31,449 nucleotides of DNA from BS750m-G62 sp964577175 (GTDB lineage Bacteria; Planctomycetota; Phycisphaerae; FEN-1346): assembly GCA_964577175.1 (NCBI GenBank), contig CAZNYC010000037.1, forward strand, positions 1-31,449, given 5' to 3'. The notes under the pieces were generated by a model. It saw only the letters and a list, made by a program, of their open reading frames with translations, was not told where the DNA came from and made no database searches. The position numbers and the translations under genes are program-made. Of the stretch, positions 23,401 to 31,439 are shown piece after piece; positions within the stretch are counted from its first letter, which is position 1; every line of letters starts with the position of its first letter.

Positions 23401-23470
23401 TGGATCGAGTGATGCATCCCGCGCGGCGGTCGTGCGGTATCCGGCGGCCATCGCGGCAACGGCGGGCGCC

Positions 23471-24712
23471 TTACTGCGCCTCATCCCGCGCGTCGGGGTC
23501 GACGAGGTTGCCCTGCTCCACGGCCCCGGGCCCGAGGTCCATGGCGGGGTGCTTGCCGGGCGCGGCGCGGGAGAGGTCCGTCAGGACGTTCCCCTCGATG
23601 AGCACCCGCTTGCACCCGCCGGCCGTCCGGACGGCCGACTCCGCCAGGCCCGTAAAGACGTTTCCCGTGACGGCCACGTCCTGCGTGCCCTCCAGGACGA
23701 CGCCGGCGGCGGCATCGTCGCGCTTCCGCCCGCCGCCGATGTGGGCGTTCGAGAAGTTGTTGGCCGCGATCGTGATGCGGCCGGCCTTCGGCCCCACCCG
23801 CACGCCGAACTTCCTGACGATCGTAAATGTATTGGCCGAGACGGCGCAGCCCCATCCGTCCACCACGTCCACCCCGCCGCCCCCCTCGTGGGCGATGACG
23901 TTCGCGCTGACGGTGATGCCGTAACAGTCGCGGTCGAGGACGACGGCCGTGCCGCGGCACTCCTCGATCATGTTGCCCGAGAGGACCGAGCCGTACGTGT
24001 TCTCGATGACCACGCCGTGGCGCAGGTGGTCGTCCAGGCAGTTGCCGGTCATGCAGAGGTTGAAGGAATCGACGCATCGGAGCCCGTCCTCGTTCTCCTC
24101 GAACTGGCTGGAGGCGACGACGATGTCGTGGCACCGCACGAGGTTCAGCCCCGCCGCCTTGTTGTACGTGAGGATGCAGTCGGCGACGCGCGGGTCCTCG
24201 TAGCAGTCGACGAGGTGGATGCCGTGGCCGCCGTTGTGGTCGACGGCGAGGTTATCGAGGAAGATCTCGTTGACGCCCTGGGCCAGGATGCCGTCGCCGC
24301 TCGTCTCCGACCCGCTGACGCGGAAGTTGGCGAGCGTGACGCGCCAGACCCGTTTGCCGCGGGCCTTATCCGTGTAGCCGGGGGCGCGGACGACGAGGGC
24401 GGGTTCGCCGTCGGTGTTCGTGTTGACGAGGTGGGTGGCGCGGCCGGCGCCCTCGACGCGGGTGTCCGGGCGCGCCAGGACGAGGGGCCCGGCGAGTTCG
24501 AAGCGCCCCGGCGGCAGGCGCACGAGGCCGCCGCCCGAGGGGACGGCGTCCAGCGCGGCCTGCAGATTCGGATAGGCGGCGGCGTCGATGACGGCCGTCT
24601 CGGGCGCGGGGGCGGCCCGGCCGGGAACGGGGGCGGCTGCGATCGCGAGCGCAACAAGCGCCACGGCGGCGAGGCCCCATCCGGTTGCGGCGGGACGGCG
24701 TGCAGTCGGCAT
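23471..24712 (-). CDS. Secreted right-handed parallel beta-helix protein
   Basis: 413 residues. The start at 24712 has AAAGGAG six bases upstream. A Sec signal peptide (AAVALVALAIAAAPVPGRAA) is followed by the typical opening of pectate-lyase-like helices, DAAAYPNLQAALDAVPSGGG with VRLPPGRFELAGPLVL. Regular coils of about 22-25 residues then run to the C-terminus, for example FLDNLAVDHNGGHGIHLVDC, CMTGNCLDDHLRHGVVIENT, SVLSGNMIEECRGTAVVLD and VAVTGNVFTGLAESAVRTAG. The recurrent GN.(I/V/F) turns are those of the NosD/PbH1 repeat class. No lyase or hydrolase catalytic set could be assigned, so it may be a polysaccharide lyase, an epimerase-like enzyme or a non-enzymatic glycan-binding protein. 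Its position in a secreted glycan-degradation block favours a role on a polysaccharide. Confidence 0.88.
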   Translation of the reverse strand: MPTARRPAATGWGLAAVALVALAIAAAPVPGRAAPAPETAVIDAAAYPNLQAALDAVPSGGGLVRLPPGRFELAGPLVLARPDTRVEGAGRATHLVNTNTDGEPALVVRAPGYTDKARGKRVWRVTLANFRVSGSETSGDGILAQGVNEIFLDNLAVDHNGGHGIHLVDCYEDPRVADCILTYNKAAGLNLVRCHDIVVASSQFEENEDGLRCVDSFNLCMTGNCLDDHLRHGVVIENTYGSVLSGNMIEECRGTAVVLDRDCYGITVSANVIAHEGGGGVDVVDGWGCAVSANTFTIVRKFGVRVGPKAGRITIAANNFSNAHIGGGRKRDDAAAGVVLEGTQDVAVTGNVFTGLAESAVRTAGGCKRVLIEGNVLTDLSRAAPGKHPAMDLGPGAVEQGNLVDPDARDEAQ

Positions 24713-24740
24713 CGTCGGCTCCTTTCAACGTGGGCAGCGT

Positions 24741-24853
24741 TGTCATGCTGAGGAGGCCCAAAGGGCCGACGAAGCATCTCGCCGTGGTCGTTGCCGTCAC
24801 GGCGTCCGCACGGCGAGATTCTCCGGCCTCGCAAGCGAGGCCTCAGAATGACA
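24741..24853. repeat. Complete family C inverted repeat
   Basis: TGTCATGCTGAGGAGGCCC ... GAAGCATCTCGCCGTGG on the left and GGCGAGATTCTCCGGCCTCG ... CCTCAGAATGACA on the right. The centre differs fully from that of the copy at 10329-10429, while the arms are conserved. It lies just upstream of the beta-helix gene. Confidence 0.9.
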
Positions 24854-24886
24854 TCCTCATATAATTGCCATCGACCGTATGAAAGA

Positions 24887-24912
24887 CCACGGCCGGACAA
24901 GACCGGCCGTGG
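24887..24912. repeat. Family B hairpin
   Basis: CCACGGCCGG (24887-24896), loop ACAAGA, CCGGCCGTGG (24903-24912), followed by CAC. The loop is the reverse complement of the CTTGT type. It lies directly after the stop of the BNR gene in the sense of transcription. Confidence 0.85.
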
Positions 24913-24922
24913 CACGTTCCTC

Positions 24923-26323
24923 TTACCACGCCACCTCGGGTTTGGCCGCGTCGCCCGTCATCTCGACGGGCAGGCGCCACACGCGGTCGCCCGTGCGGCC
25001 CGTGAAGTAGAGGCGCGACATGCTCTTCCGCCGGCCGTGCCCGTCGGCCCACAGGGCGTAGACGTCCGGGTGCGCGTCCACGGGCCGGCGGACGTACGTG
25101 TGGTTGAACTCGGAGTTGCGGGTCAGTTGGCGGACCTTCTTCCACGTCCTGCCCTGGTCGCGGCTGGTCCACAGGGCGATCTCGCCGCCCGTGTTGTACG
25201 GCTGGGGACCGGTCTCGGTCGGGGCGATGAGCCGCCACGTCCCGTCCGCCTCGATGGCGAGCGGCCCGAAGTCGTAGTTGTGGTCGCTCGTCGTGACGGG
25301 CCGGATGTCCCACCCCTCGCCGGTCCAGCGGGCGGTGCGCCAGGTGCGCGGATCGTTCTTCGGCCCGGACGCATACCCCCGGCTGGTCAGGAAGAGCAGG
25401 ACGGGCCGGCCCGCGGCGTCGAACTGGACGGTCTTCAGGTAGACGAGCAGCCCCTCGGCCTCGTAGTCGTGGACGAGGGCGGGTGCGGCCTCGGCTTTCG
25501 TCGTGAGCGGCACCTGGACGGCGTCGCCGGCGGCGGTGCGCCACGTGCGGCCGAGGTCGTCGGTCGCCAGGTAATGCAGGTTCGTGCGATGGTTCAGGCC
25601 GCCCTCCTCCGGGTGGTAGTTGAACGCCGTCGCCACGGTCCGGCCGCGGCGGCCGCTCACCTGGTAGTGGCCGCGCTCGACGCGGGCGAGGCGGTTGGGC
25701 TCGTCCCAGCCGGGCCACTGCACGCCGTCCGGGCTCGTCAGCCAGTACAGGAACCGCCGCGGGCCGGCGTACCGCGTGTGCAGGAACAGGACGCCCCGCT
25801 CCGGCACGTGCCACGCCTGGGCGTAGGAGAAGTTCTTCGCGAGGACCCGCTCGAACCGGTCCACGTCGTACGGCTCGACGCTGCGATGGATGTACGCCGG
25901 GCGGGCGGTGCCGTGGGCGCTGGAGAAAATGAAGACGTGCCCCTTCGGCCCGAGCAGGATGGTGGGGTTGTCGTGGGCGTCGCTGGTCTTCTTGTCCATG
26001 AGGATGCGGGGCCGGGGGACGGTGCCGGTGGCGTGGTCGTACCAGGCGACCATGTGGAGGACGCGGTTTTCGTCCTTCGGCCGGCCGCCCCAGCAGAAGA
26101 AGGTCTTTTTCGCCTCCGGGGCATGGACGGCGAAGGGGATGAGTTGCTGCGGGTACGTCCCGAGGCCGCCGCTGTATTTGTATTTATATTCGTCGCCGGA
26201 GGGCTGGTTGAAGTACCAGATGCCGCGGTAGCCGTCGGCCTTCTCGCAGGTCACGATCTCGCCGGCGGGGGCGGAGGCGGCGATTAAGACGGCGAGCAGC
26301 GGAACGAGGGGCAGCGCACGCAT
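24923..26323 (-). CDS. Secreted BNR/Asp-box propeller protein (BNR-4 type)
   Basis: 466 residues. The start at 26323 has GGAG six bases upstream. A short Sec signal peptide (LPLVPLLAVLIAASAPAG) ends near residue 21. The domain opens with KADGYRGIWYFNQ (D30-Y37), the usual start of BNR-4 family proteins, and continues with DNPTILLGPKGHVFIFSS and AYIHRS. Asp-box motifs are visible as TDDLGRTWRT near 252 and SRDQGRTWKK near 386, with NHTYVRRPVDAHPDVYALWADGH near the end. The fold should be a sialidase-like propeller of seven or so blades. Relatives include ulvan-type polysaccharide lyases and sialidase-like proteins, but the catalytic residues of neither could be assigned with confidence. It sits between the beta-helix gene and the DUF1080-like gene on the same strand and is probably part of the extracellular glycan-degrading set. 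Confidence 0.85.
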   Translation of the reverse strand: MRALPLVPLLAVLIAASAPAGEIVTCEKADGYRGIWYFNQPSGDEYKYKYSGGLGTYPQQLIPFAVHAPEAKKTFFCWGGRPKDENRVLHMVAWYDHATGTVPRPRILMDKKTSDAHDNPTILLGPKGHVFIFSSAHGTARPAYIHRSVEPYDVDRFERVLAKNFSYAQAWHVPERGVLFLHTRYAGPRRFLYWLTSPDGVQWPGWDEPNRLARVERGHYQVSGRRGRTVATAFNYHPEEGGLNHRTNLHYLATDDLGRTWRTAAGDAVQVPLTTKAEAAPALVHDYEAEGLLVYLKTVQFDAAGRPVLLFLTSRGYASGPKNDPRTWRTARWTGEGWDIRPVTTSDHNYDFGPLAIEADGTWRLIAPTETGPQPYNTGGEIALWTSRDQGRTWKKVRQLTRNSEFNHTYVRRPVDAHPDVYALWADGHGRRKSMSRLYFTGRTGDRVWRLPVEMTGDAAKPEVAW

Positions 26324-26423
26324 AGGCTACTCCAAATGGAGGGTGGTATGGTTACCCGCTGTCGGGTGACGATGTTTTGCATGGCGCGCGGTGTCCAGTC
26401 CTGGGCACCGCGCGCCGGCCATG

Positions 26424-26516
26424 AGCGCCGCGCGGTGGGCAGGACTGCCCACGGCGCTCTATTCCCATGGGCACCTCCCGGCGCGCCGGGTGCCACTGGC
26501 GGCTTGTCCGCCAGTG
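26424..26516. repeat. Family A palindrome followed by a family B hairpin
   Basis: GAGCGCCGCGCGGTGGGC with AGGACT and GCCCACGGCGCTC (26424-26459), then GGTGCCACTGGCGGCTTGTC with CGCCAGTG (26489-26516). The latter matches 23372-23400 except in the loop. Both lie in the 463-bp gap 26324-26786, which holds no gene. Confidence 0.85.
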
Positions 26517-26521
26517 CGCTT

Positions 26522-26665
26522 ATTGAGGCCGGCAGAACCAATGTAACAAGGCGGGTGCCACGGTTTGCTTGTCAAACCGTGTGTCGGACCGGAAAACACG
26601 GATTGCGAGCAATCCGTGGCACCTTCGAATTCGGAAACTGTGACATTGGTTTTGCCGGCCTCAAT
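26522..26665. repeat. 144-bp element bounded by 27-bp inverted repeats, carrying a family B composite
   Basis: ATTGAGGCCGGCAGAACCAA with TGTAACA (26522-26548) is the reverse complement, with two mismatches, of 26639-26665. Inside, GGTGCCAC (26554-26561) and GTGGCACC (26616-26623) enclose two hairpins, GGTTTG-CTTGT-CAAACC and GGATTG-CGAG-CAATCC. No target-site duplication is evident outside the ends and there is no coding capacity, so it looks like a small non-autonomous mobile unit. Confidence 0.8.
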
Positions 26666-26710
26666 AGCACGCCGACCGGTCCGCCGCGCGAACGACGAAA
26701 CGACAACGAC

Positions 26711-26758
26711 CACGGCGAGATTCTTCGTCGGCCCTGCCGGGCCTCCTCAGAATGACAG
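26711..26758. repeat. Single right arm of family C repeat
   Basis: CACGGCGAGATTCTTCGTCG ... CCTCCTCAGAATGACA. The left arm is missing; the element ends about 30 bp from the stop codon of the DUF1080-like gene. Confidence 0.8.
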
Positions 26759-26786
26759 CCCGCCGGCGTGTCGCTCATCCAACGCG

Positions 26787-27578
26787 TTACTCATCCAGCA
26801 GCCGGCGGAGGCGGATGTTGCGGTAGGCGGCCTTGGTGTTCCAGGCGGCCAGGCCGAGCGGCTTGGAGGCCTCCACCTCGATCCGCACGTCCACGTCGCG
26901 CTCGCCGGGTTCGGTGTCCACGACCTGCTTGTCGTCGATCCAGGCCCGGATGCGGTTGTCGGTCACCCGCAGGCGGATGGTGTACCATCGTTTATTCTCG
27001 AACTCCATGTAGTTGGTGGTCTCGTTCATCGACGCGTCCATGCCGTCGAACGAGGAAATGCCGATGACGCCGCCGCCCCACCCGCCGACCACCAGGCTGG
27101 CGCAGTCTTCCTTGTAGGGGAACGTCAGGGCGCAGAAGAAGTCGCTGCCCTCGACGCGCTGGGCTTCCAGGACGATCTCGTAGTCGAGGCGGGGGACCAT
27201 GTCCGGGTCGCCGCCCCACGTCACGCCCGTCAGGTCGCCGGTGCCTGTTTCGAGCACCAGGGTCCCGTTCTCGACGTGGGCCTTGCCGGGCTTCCAGAAA
27301 TCGGACGGCTTCCACTTGCCGAGGGTCTTGCCGTCGAAGAGCGATTCCCAGCCCTCCGAATCCGGTTTGCTCGGCACCTGCTCGACTTTCTTGGGTTCGG
27401 GCGGTTCGGGCGTCTCGGCGGTTTCGGGCTCGGCCTTCTGGGCGGGTTTCTGGGGACCCGGGACGGTTGACGGCTTGTCGCGCTGCGCGTCCTCGCTGCA
27501 GCCGGGCATCCCCACGGTACCGGTGACGACGGCCGCCAGCGCGACCGCGAGCGTTCGGATGGAAACGGAATGGCGCAT
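26787..27578 (-). CDS. DUF1080-like exported protein, probable lipoprotein
   Basis: 263 residues. The start at 27578 has AAGGAG seven bases upstream; the open frame before it is unsupported. The signal segment SIRTLAVALAAVVTGTVGMPGC ends in a cysteine (C27) placed as in a lipobox, though MPGC is a weak match. A proline- and glutamate-rich linker (about 30-72) then leads to a jelly-roll domain. The domain begins WESLFDGKTLGKWKPSDFW and includes GTLVLETGTGDLTGVTW, LDYEIVLEAQRVEGSDFF and KRWYTIRLRVTDNRIRAW, then IDDKQVVD and PLGLAAWNTKAAYRNIRLRR at the C-terminus. These match the DUF1080/concanavalin-like fold. It differs clearly from the DUF1080 protein at 6894-7568, having no GMEVQILD motif, so it may bind sugar rather than cleave it. 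It is probably anchored in a membrane by lipid. Confidence 0.85.
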   Translation of the reverse strand: MRHSVSIRTLAVALAAVVTGTVGMPGCSEDAQRDKPSTVPGPQKPAQKAEPETAETPEPPEPKKVEQVPSKPDSEGWESLFDGKTLGKWKPSDFWKPGKAHVENGTLVLETGTGDLTGVTWGGDPDMVPRLDYEIVLEAQRVEGSDFFCALTFPYKEDCASLVVGGWGGGVIGISSFDGMDASMNETTNYMEFENKRWYTIRLRVTDNRIRAWIDDKQVVDTEPGERDVDVRIEVEASKPLGLAAWNTKAAYRNIRLRRLLDE

Positions 27579-27705
27579 CAGGAGACTCCTTGCTTGAGCG
27601 ACTCGTCGAATTCGGCGGCGCCGACGGGTTCTATTGTGCCCGCCCTCGCCGTCGCAGGAAACCATAAAATGGCGGGCCGACGAAGGGCGCGCGGCATCCC
27701 CGTCC

Positions 27706-30036
27706 TTACGAGCCGTCGGCGCCGGCCGTCGGCGGCGTCAGGTCCACGCGGTCCAGATGTTGCCGATACGGCCGCAGACGCCGCCGGTGCCAGTCGGCGA
27801 CCACGTCGAGGTCGGCCAGCAGGGTGACGGTGGCCTCGGTGGCGTGGTAGCCGACGGCCCAGGCGTCGCGGTCGGGGTCCGACGGGTCCGGCACCGCCAC
27901 GCGGCCCAGGTTCCGCAGGAGGAAGTCGAGGTCGGCCTCGCCCTGGAACCGCTCGTCCAGCGTCTGCCGCTGGGCTGCCACCACGGGGCTGTAGACGGCC
28001 TCGAGGTCCCGCGGCCGGGTGTACCAGATGGCGGTCCGCGCCTCGCGGGCGTAGGCCGTGAAGAGCGCCTGCAGCCGCCGGTCCAGCCCGCCGTGGAACG
28101 ACGTCCAGACCTCCGGCGGCATGGAGAACGCCGACAGATTCGCCACGCCCACCTGCTGGAGGCGCGCCTCCTCGGCGAGGGCCCGCCGGCGGGCCAGGCG
28201 GAAGAGGTCGTCCGCCCGCAGGGTCGTCCGCAGCGGGACGGGGTTCCCCCCGGCCGCCAGGTTGATGCCGGCCCCGAGGTCGCGGGAGAGTTTCGTCACC
28301 GCCGCCGTGTACACCTGCCCGAGCAGCCGCGTCAGCGTCCGCCGCCGCTGCGGGTCCGGCGCGGGGAACGATTCCAGCGCCTCGAAGGGCTGGACGAGAC
28401 CGGCCAGGCGGGCCCGCGTCCGGCCCGCGGTGTCCGGGTCCACGACCAGTCCCTGGGCGGCCTGGATGACCCGCTGGTACATCGGGCCGGCCTGGCGGGG
28501 TCGGTACCGTTTGATCGCCTGGACGACCGTTTCGGCCCGGACGATGAGCGCAAGGTCCTCGCCGCGACGCTCGGCCGCCTGCAACAGCGGCAGGGCCTCC
28601 TCGGGTTCGGCGTCGGCGCGGGCGCCGGCGAGTTCCACCTCGCGGAGGAACAGGTTCTTCTGCCGGTCGTAGCATTGGCGGAGGGCGTCGGCCATGCCGT
28701 CGGGAGGCCAGTCGCCCATCCGTTCGAGCGTGCGAACGATGGCGGTGCACGCGCCGAGCATGGCGGTGCCGTTGCGCACCACCTGGGCGGAGGTCGAGTC
28801 CCGCCACGCCGGCGCCACCTCGTAATAGGCCTGGACGAGTCCGCGGCCGGTCTCGGCGGAGAGCCCCCCTGCCGACACCCGCCGGCGGAACGCGTCCTGG
28901 CGGTCCAGCCGCTCCAGCCGCGTGTACCCCGCCGCCCGGTACGCCGACCGCCCGACGTACGTCAGGGCCTTGAGCAGGTCCTCGCGCCGCTCGGTCCGCA
29001 TGGCCTCGCTGAGGAGCGGGCTGGTGGCGGAGTCCCGGGCCAGCCGGGCCGACCGTTCCATCTGCCCCAGCAGTTCGCGGGCCTTCGGCCGGGCGCTTGC
29101 CACGGTGAACCCGGCCTCGATCATGCCGGCGAACCGTTCGATGTGCTCGGCGACGGCGCCCCAGGCGGACTCGCCCGTCCCGCCCGTCGCCTCGGTGAGG
29201 GCGGCGGCCGCCTCACGCAGGGCCGCGACCCGGGCTTTCTCCGCCTCCGTCATGGGGGGCGAGACGGCGGGGTCGGCCTCGTCGGGCGGCGGCGCATCGG
29301 TCTCGGCCGGGTCGGGGGCGCGGATACCCTCGACGGCCTCGCGGACGGCCGTCAGGCCTTCCATGAACCGGCCGAGCGGCGGGATGAGCGCCGCCGGCTG
29401 GTTCGACGGCGTCTCGCTCATGGCGTCGGCGGCCTGCTGCATGGCGGCCAGGCCCGTCCGGGCCTGTTCGAGGATGGCGGCCTTGTCGTCGCCGGCCTCG
29501 CCTTCGTCCGCCTGGTCCGCGGCGGGGGCCGACACGCCGCCCAGCCGCTTCAGCAACTCGTCGAGCGGCTCGAGGTTGTTCGCCAGGTACTGCCCGAACG
29601 CGTCGACCTGGTACTTCGGCGGGCCGGGGGGGATGCGCCACCCGTGGGTCAGGCAGGCCCGGGCCATCCGGCGGACGCTCATGCGGCCGTGACGGACGAG
29701 GGCGCCGGCGTGGGCCTCCGCCAGGGGGACGTCGCGGCCGGCCAGCCGCTGCATCTCCTGCCCGAGCCGTTCCAGCGCCCGGTCGTGCCACATCGCCTGG
29801 CAGTGGATGCGTTTGCCGGTGGCGTCGATCGGGCCCATCTGGTGGTACACCAACTCGAGGCGCTGGACCAGGCGTCGGCGGGCCTCCGGATTGTGAGACC
29901 GGCGGATGTCCTCCTGGAGGGCGGCGGCCTGTTGGCTCAGCGCCTCGACCGTCGGCACCTCCTCGGCCGCTTCCTGCCCGGCGGCCGGGCCGACAAGCAG
30001 CACCAGCAGCATGGCGGTGGGTATCGCGCAGCGCAT
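27706..30036 (-). CDS. Large secreted helical protein of unknown function
   Basis: 776 residues, starting at 30036, with GGAAGGAA about ten bases upstream. A clear Sec signal peptide (CAIPTAMLLVLLVGPAAGQ) is followed by a long, strongly charged, mainly helical protein with no domain that I recognise. Residues about 25-65 (VEALSQQAAALQEDIRRSHN and following) could form a short coiled coil. An acidic, proline-rich low-complexity stretch near 235-265 (APDPAETDAPPPDEADPAVS) separates an N-terminal third from a longer helical C-terminal part. The codon use looks like that of the neighbouring genes, and the long frame with a signal peptide and ribosome site makes a real gene very likely. It ends 127 bp before the DUF1080-like lipoprotein start on the same strand. 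No enzymatic motif was found and no function is proposed. Confidence 0.8.
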   Translation of the reverse strand: MRCAIPTAMLLVLLVGPAAGQEAAEEVPTVEALSQQAAALQEDIRRSHNPEARRRLVQRLELVYHQMGPIDATGKRIHCQAMWHDRALERLGQEMQRLAGRDVPLAEAHAGALVRHGRMSVRRMARACLTHGWRIPPGPPKYQVDAFGQYLANNLEPLDELLKRLGGVSAPAADQADEGEAGDDKAAILEQARTGLAAMQQAADAMSETPSNQPAALIPPLGRFMEGLTAVREAVEGIRAPDPAETDAPPPDEADPAVSPPMTEAEKARVAALREAAAALTEATGGTGESAWGAVAEHIERFAGMIEAGFTVASARPKARELLGQMERSARLARDSATSPLLSEAMRTERREDLLKALTYVGRSAYRAAGYTRLERLDRQDAFRRRVSAGGLSAETGRGLVQAYYEVAPAWRDSTSAQVVRNGTAMLGACTAIVRTLERMGDWPPDGMADALRQCYDRQKNLFLREVELAGARADAEPEEALPLLQAAERRGEDLALIVRAETVVQAIKRYRPRQAGPMYQRVIQAAQGLVVDPDTAGRTRARLAGLVQPFEALESFPAPDPQRRRTLTRLLGQVYTAAVTKLSRDLGAGINLAAGGNPVPLRTTLRADDLFRLARRRALAEEARLQQVGVANLSAFSMPPEVWTSFHGGLDRRLQALFTAYAREARTAIWYTRPRDLEAVYSPVVAAQRQTLDERFQGEADLDFLLRNLGRVAVPDPSDPDRDAWAVGYHATEATVTLLADLDVVADWHRRRLRPYRQHLDRVDLTPPTAGADGS

Positions 30037-30101
30037 GGATGACGTTCCTTCCCCGCGTGTTCCTGGTGCGTCGAGGCCCCAGGGGCGCTCCGGTCAGGCG
30101 C

Positions 30102-31391
30102 TTAAACCCGCCCGGCGCGGGTGTAGACCCGCATGATTTCGCGGGTGGCCCGGCGGTAGTCGAAACGGTCGAGGACCTCGGCGGGCCAGCCCTCGCCCAT
30201 CGCGCGGGCGGCCGACGGGTCGGACGCCAGGGCGGCCATTGCCTCGGCGAGGGCCGGGATGCTATCGGAAGCGCGGCGGGTCTCGGAAGTTCTCGCGCGG
30301 CGGGTCTCCGTACCCGCCGCGCCCCCGCCGCGCCGCCGATTTCGGCGCGGTGGGGGCCGAGACCCACCGCGCCCACGCGCTTGCCACTGGCCCGGCGGGG
30401 GCGCCGGCAGGAGATACCCGTTCTCACCGTCGCGGACGACCTCCGCCGCCCCGCCCACGTCGAACGTCACCACCGGCCGCCGGCACAGGCCGGCCTGCGG
30501 CAGGACGCGGGCCAGGCCCTCCCTGAGGCCCGCGTGGACCACGGCGTCCGCTGCCCACAGCAGGCCGGGCACCCGCCGGCGCGGCACGAGGCCGAGAAAG
30601 CGGACGCGGTCCGCCACGCCCAGCCGCGCGGCCTCCCGCTCCAGCCGCCCACGCAGGATGCCTTCGCCGGCCAGGACGAGCACCGCCCGCCGGTGGCGGC
30701 GGGCCACCTCCGCAAACGCCGGCAGGACGAACCGGTGTCCCTTCATCGGGAAGAGGCGCGCGAGTTTCAGGAAGACGAACGCCTCCTCGCCGACGCCCCA
30801 CGCCCGTCGGACGGCGTTGCGCCGGCCGGCGGCCGCGCGGAATCGCTCGACGTCCATCCCGCTGTAGACGACGTCGATGCGGTCGCGGGGGGCGAGGCCG
30901 GCGGCGGCGGCCCGGTCCGCCATCCGCTCGCAGACGGCGATGAGGCGGTGCGACCGGCGGCCGGCCCGCCGCTCCGCCCAGCGGTACACCGCCCTCGCCG
31001 CCCGTCCGCGGTACGCGTCGAACGCCAGGCCGTGAATCGTGTGGACGATGCACCGCGTCCCCTCCGCGGCCGCGGCCCGCCGGCCCAGGACGCCCGCCTT
31101 CGAGGAGTGCGTGTGGACGACGTCCGGCCGCTCGACGCGCAGGTGCTTCGCCAGGTCGTGGCAGGCGACGAGGTCGCGGTACGGATGGATCGGGCGGCGC
31201 ATCGCGGGCACCAGGACGGTGCGGAAGGGGAGACCGGCCGCCCAGTCGAGCAGGCTCCCCTCCGGCCCGAGCGGCGGACCCGTGAGGAGGACCACCTCGT
31301 GGCCGAGGTCCGCCTGGGCCAGGCACGTCAGGACGGTGTTCTCCTGCGCCCCGCCGACGATCAGCCGCGTGATGATATGGACGATCTTCAT
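30102..31391 (-). CDS. GT4-type glycosyltransferase with in-frame palindromic repeat insertion
   Basis: 429 residues, starting at 31391; no strong ribosome site is visible. It has the GT-B fold layout of family GT4: an N-terminal acceptor domain opening with KIVHIITRLIVGGAQENTVLT, with DVVHTHSSKAGVLGR near residue 90 and YSGMDVERFR before the second domain. In the C-terminal donor domain, FLKLARLFPMKGH, VLAGEGILRGRLE and RVRFLGLVPRRRVPGLLWAAD lead to EGLARVLPQAGLCRRPVVTF (E291) and GGAAEVVRDGENGYLLP, the nucleotide-sugar site. At that point about 42 residues (PGQWQARGRGGSRPPPRRNR ... TSETRRASD), encoded by family A palindromes, interrupt the usual short link to the helix IPALAEAMAALASDPSAARAMG. 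The protein is probably involved in building a surface polysaccharide or glycolipid. Whether it is still active with the insertion is uncertain, but the frame is intact throughout. Confidence 0.9.
   Translation of the reverse strand: MKIVHIITRLIVGGAQENTVLTCLAQADLGHEVVLLTGPPLGPEGSLLDWAAGLPFRTVLVPAMRRPIHPYRDLVACHDLAKHLRVERPDVVHTHSSKAGVLGRRAAAAEGTRCIVHTIHGLAFDAYRGRAARAVYRWAERRAGRRSHRLIAVCERMADRAAAAGLAPRDRIDVVYSGMDVERFRAAAGRRNAVRRAWGVGEEAFVFLKLARLFPMKGHRFVLPAFAEVARRHRRAVLVLAGEGILRGRLEREAARLGVADRVRFLGLVPRRRVPGLLWAADAVVHAGLREGLARVLPQAGLCRRPVVTFDVGGAAEVVRDGENGYLLPAPPPGQWQARGRGGSRPPPRRNRRRGGGAAGTETRRARTSETRRASDSIPALAEAMAALASDPSAARAMGEGWPAEVLDRFDYRRATREIMRVYTRAGRV
30264..30389. repeat. Family A palindrome cluster inserted in frame in the glycosyltransferase gene
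   Basis: There is a half element at 30271-30286, a perfect copy at 30295-30322 (GCGCGGCGGGT, loop CTCCGT, ACCCGCCGCGC) identical to 20981-21008, and a third with stems GCGCGGTGGG (30345-30354) and CCCACCGCGC (30363-30372). The tract of about 126 bp is a multiple of three and contains no stop in the gene's frame. Confidence 0.88.
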
Positions 31392-31413
31392 GGAGTTGGT
31401 TTGGAAGATTCGG

Positions 31414-31439
31414 CGCGGTGGGCAGTCCTGCCCACCGCG
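31414..31439. repeat. Family A palindrome at the window end
   Basis: CGCGGTGGGC (31414-31423) and GCCCACCGCG (31430-31439) form a 10-bp stem. It lies just upstream of the glycosyltransferase start. Confidence 0.85.

Larger units (their letters stand above)
22616..23470. other. 855-bp gene-free region packed with repeats
   Basis: No credible gene was found: the open frames here translate repeats and have no ribosome sites. From left to right it holds a family C arm (22674-22725), two identical 137-bp units, hairpins ending in CCCGTGG and GGCACGG near 22934-22985, and family B hairpins near 23269-23400. It is the longest gene gap in the window and separates the sulfatase from the beta-helix gene. 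Confidence 0.8.

Noticed and set aside
22431..24751. Plus-strand open frames across the repeat region and the beta-helix gene
   Set aside because: They translate the 137-bp repeats and then the antisense of a real gene, and they have no ribosome site or recognisable domain.
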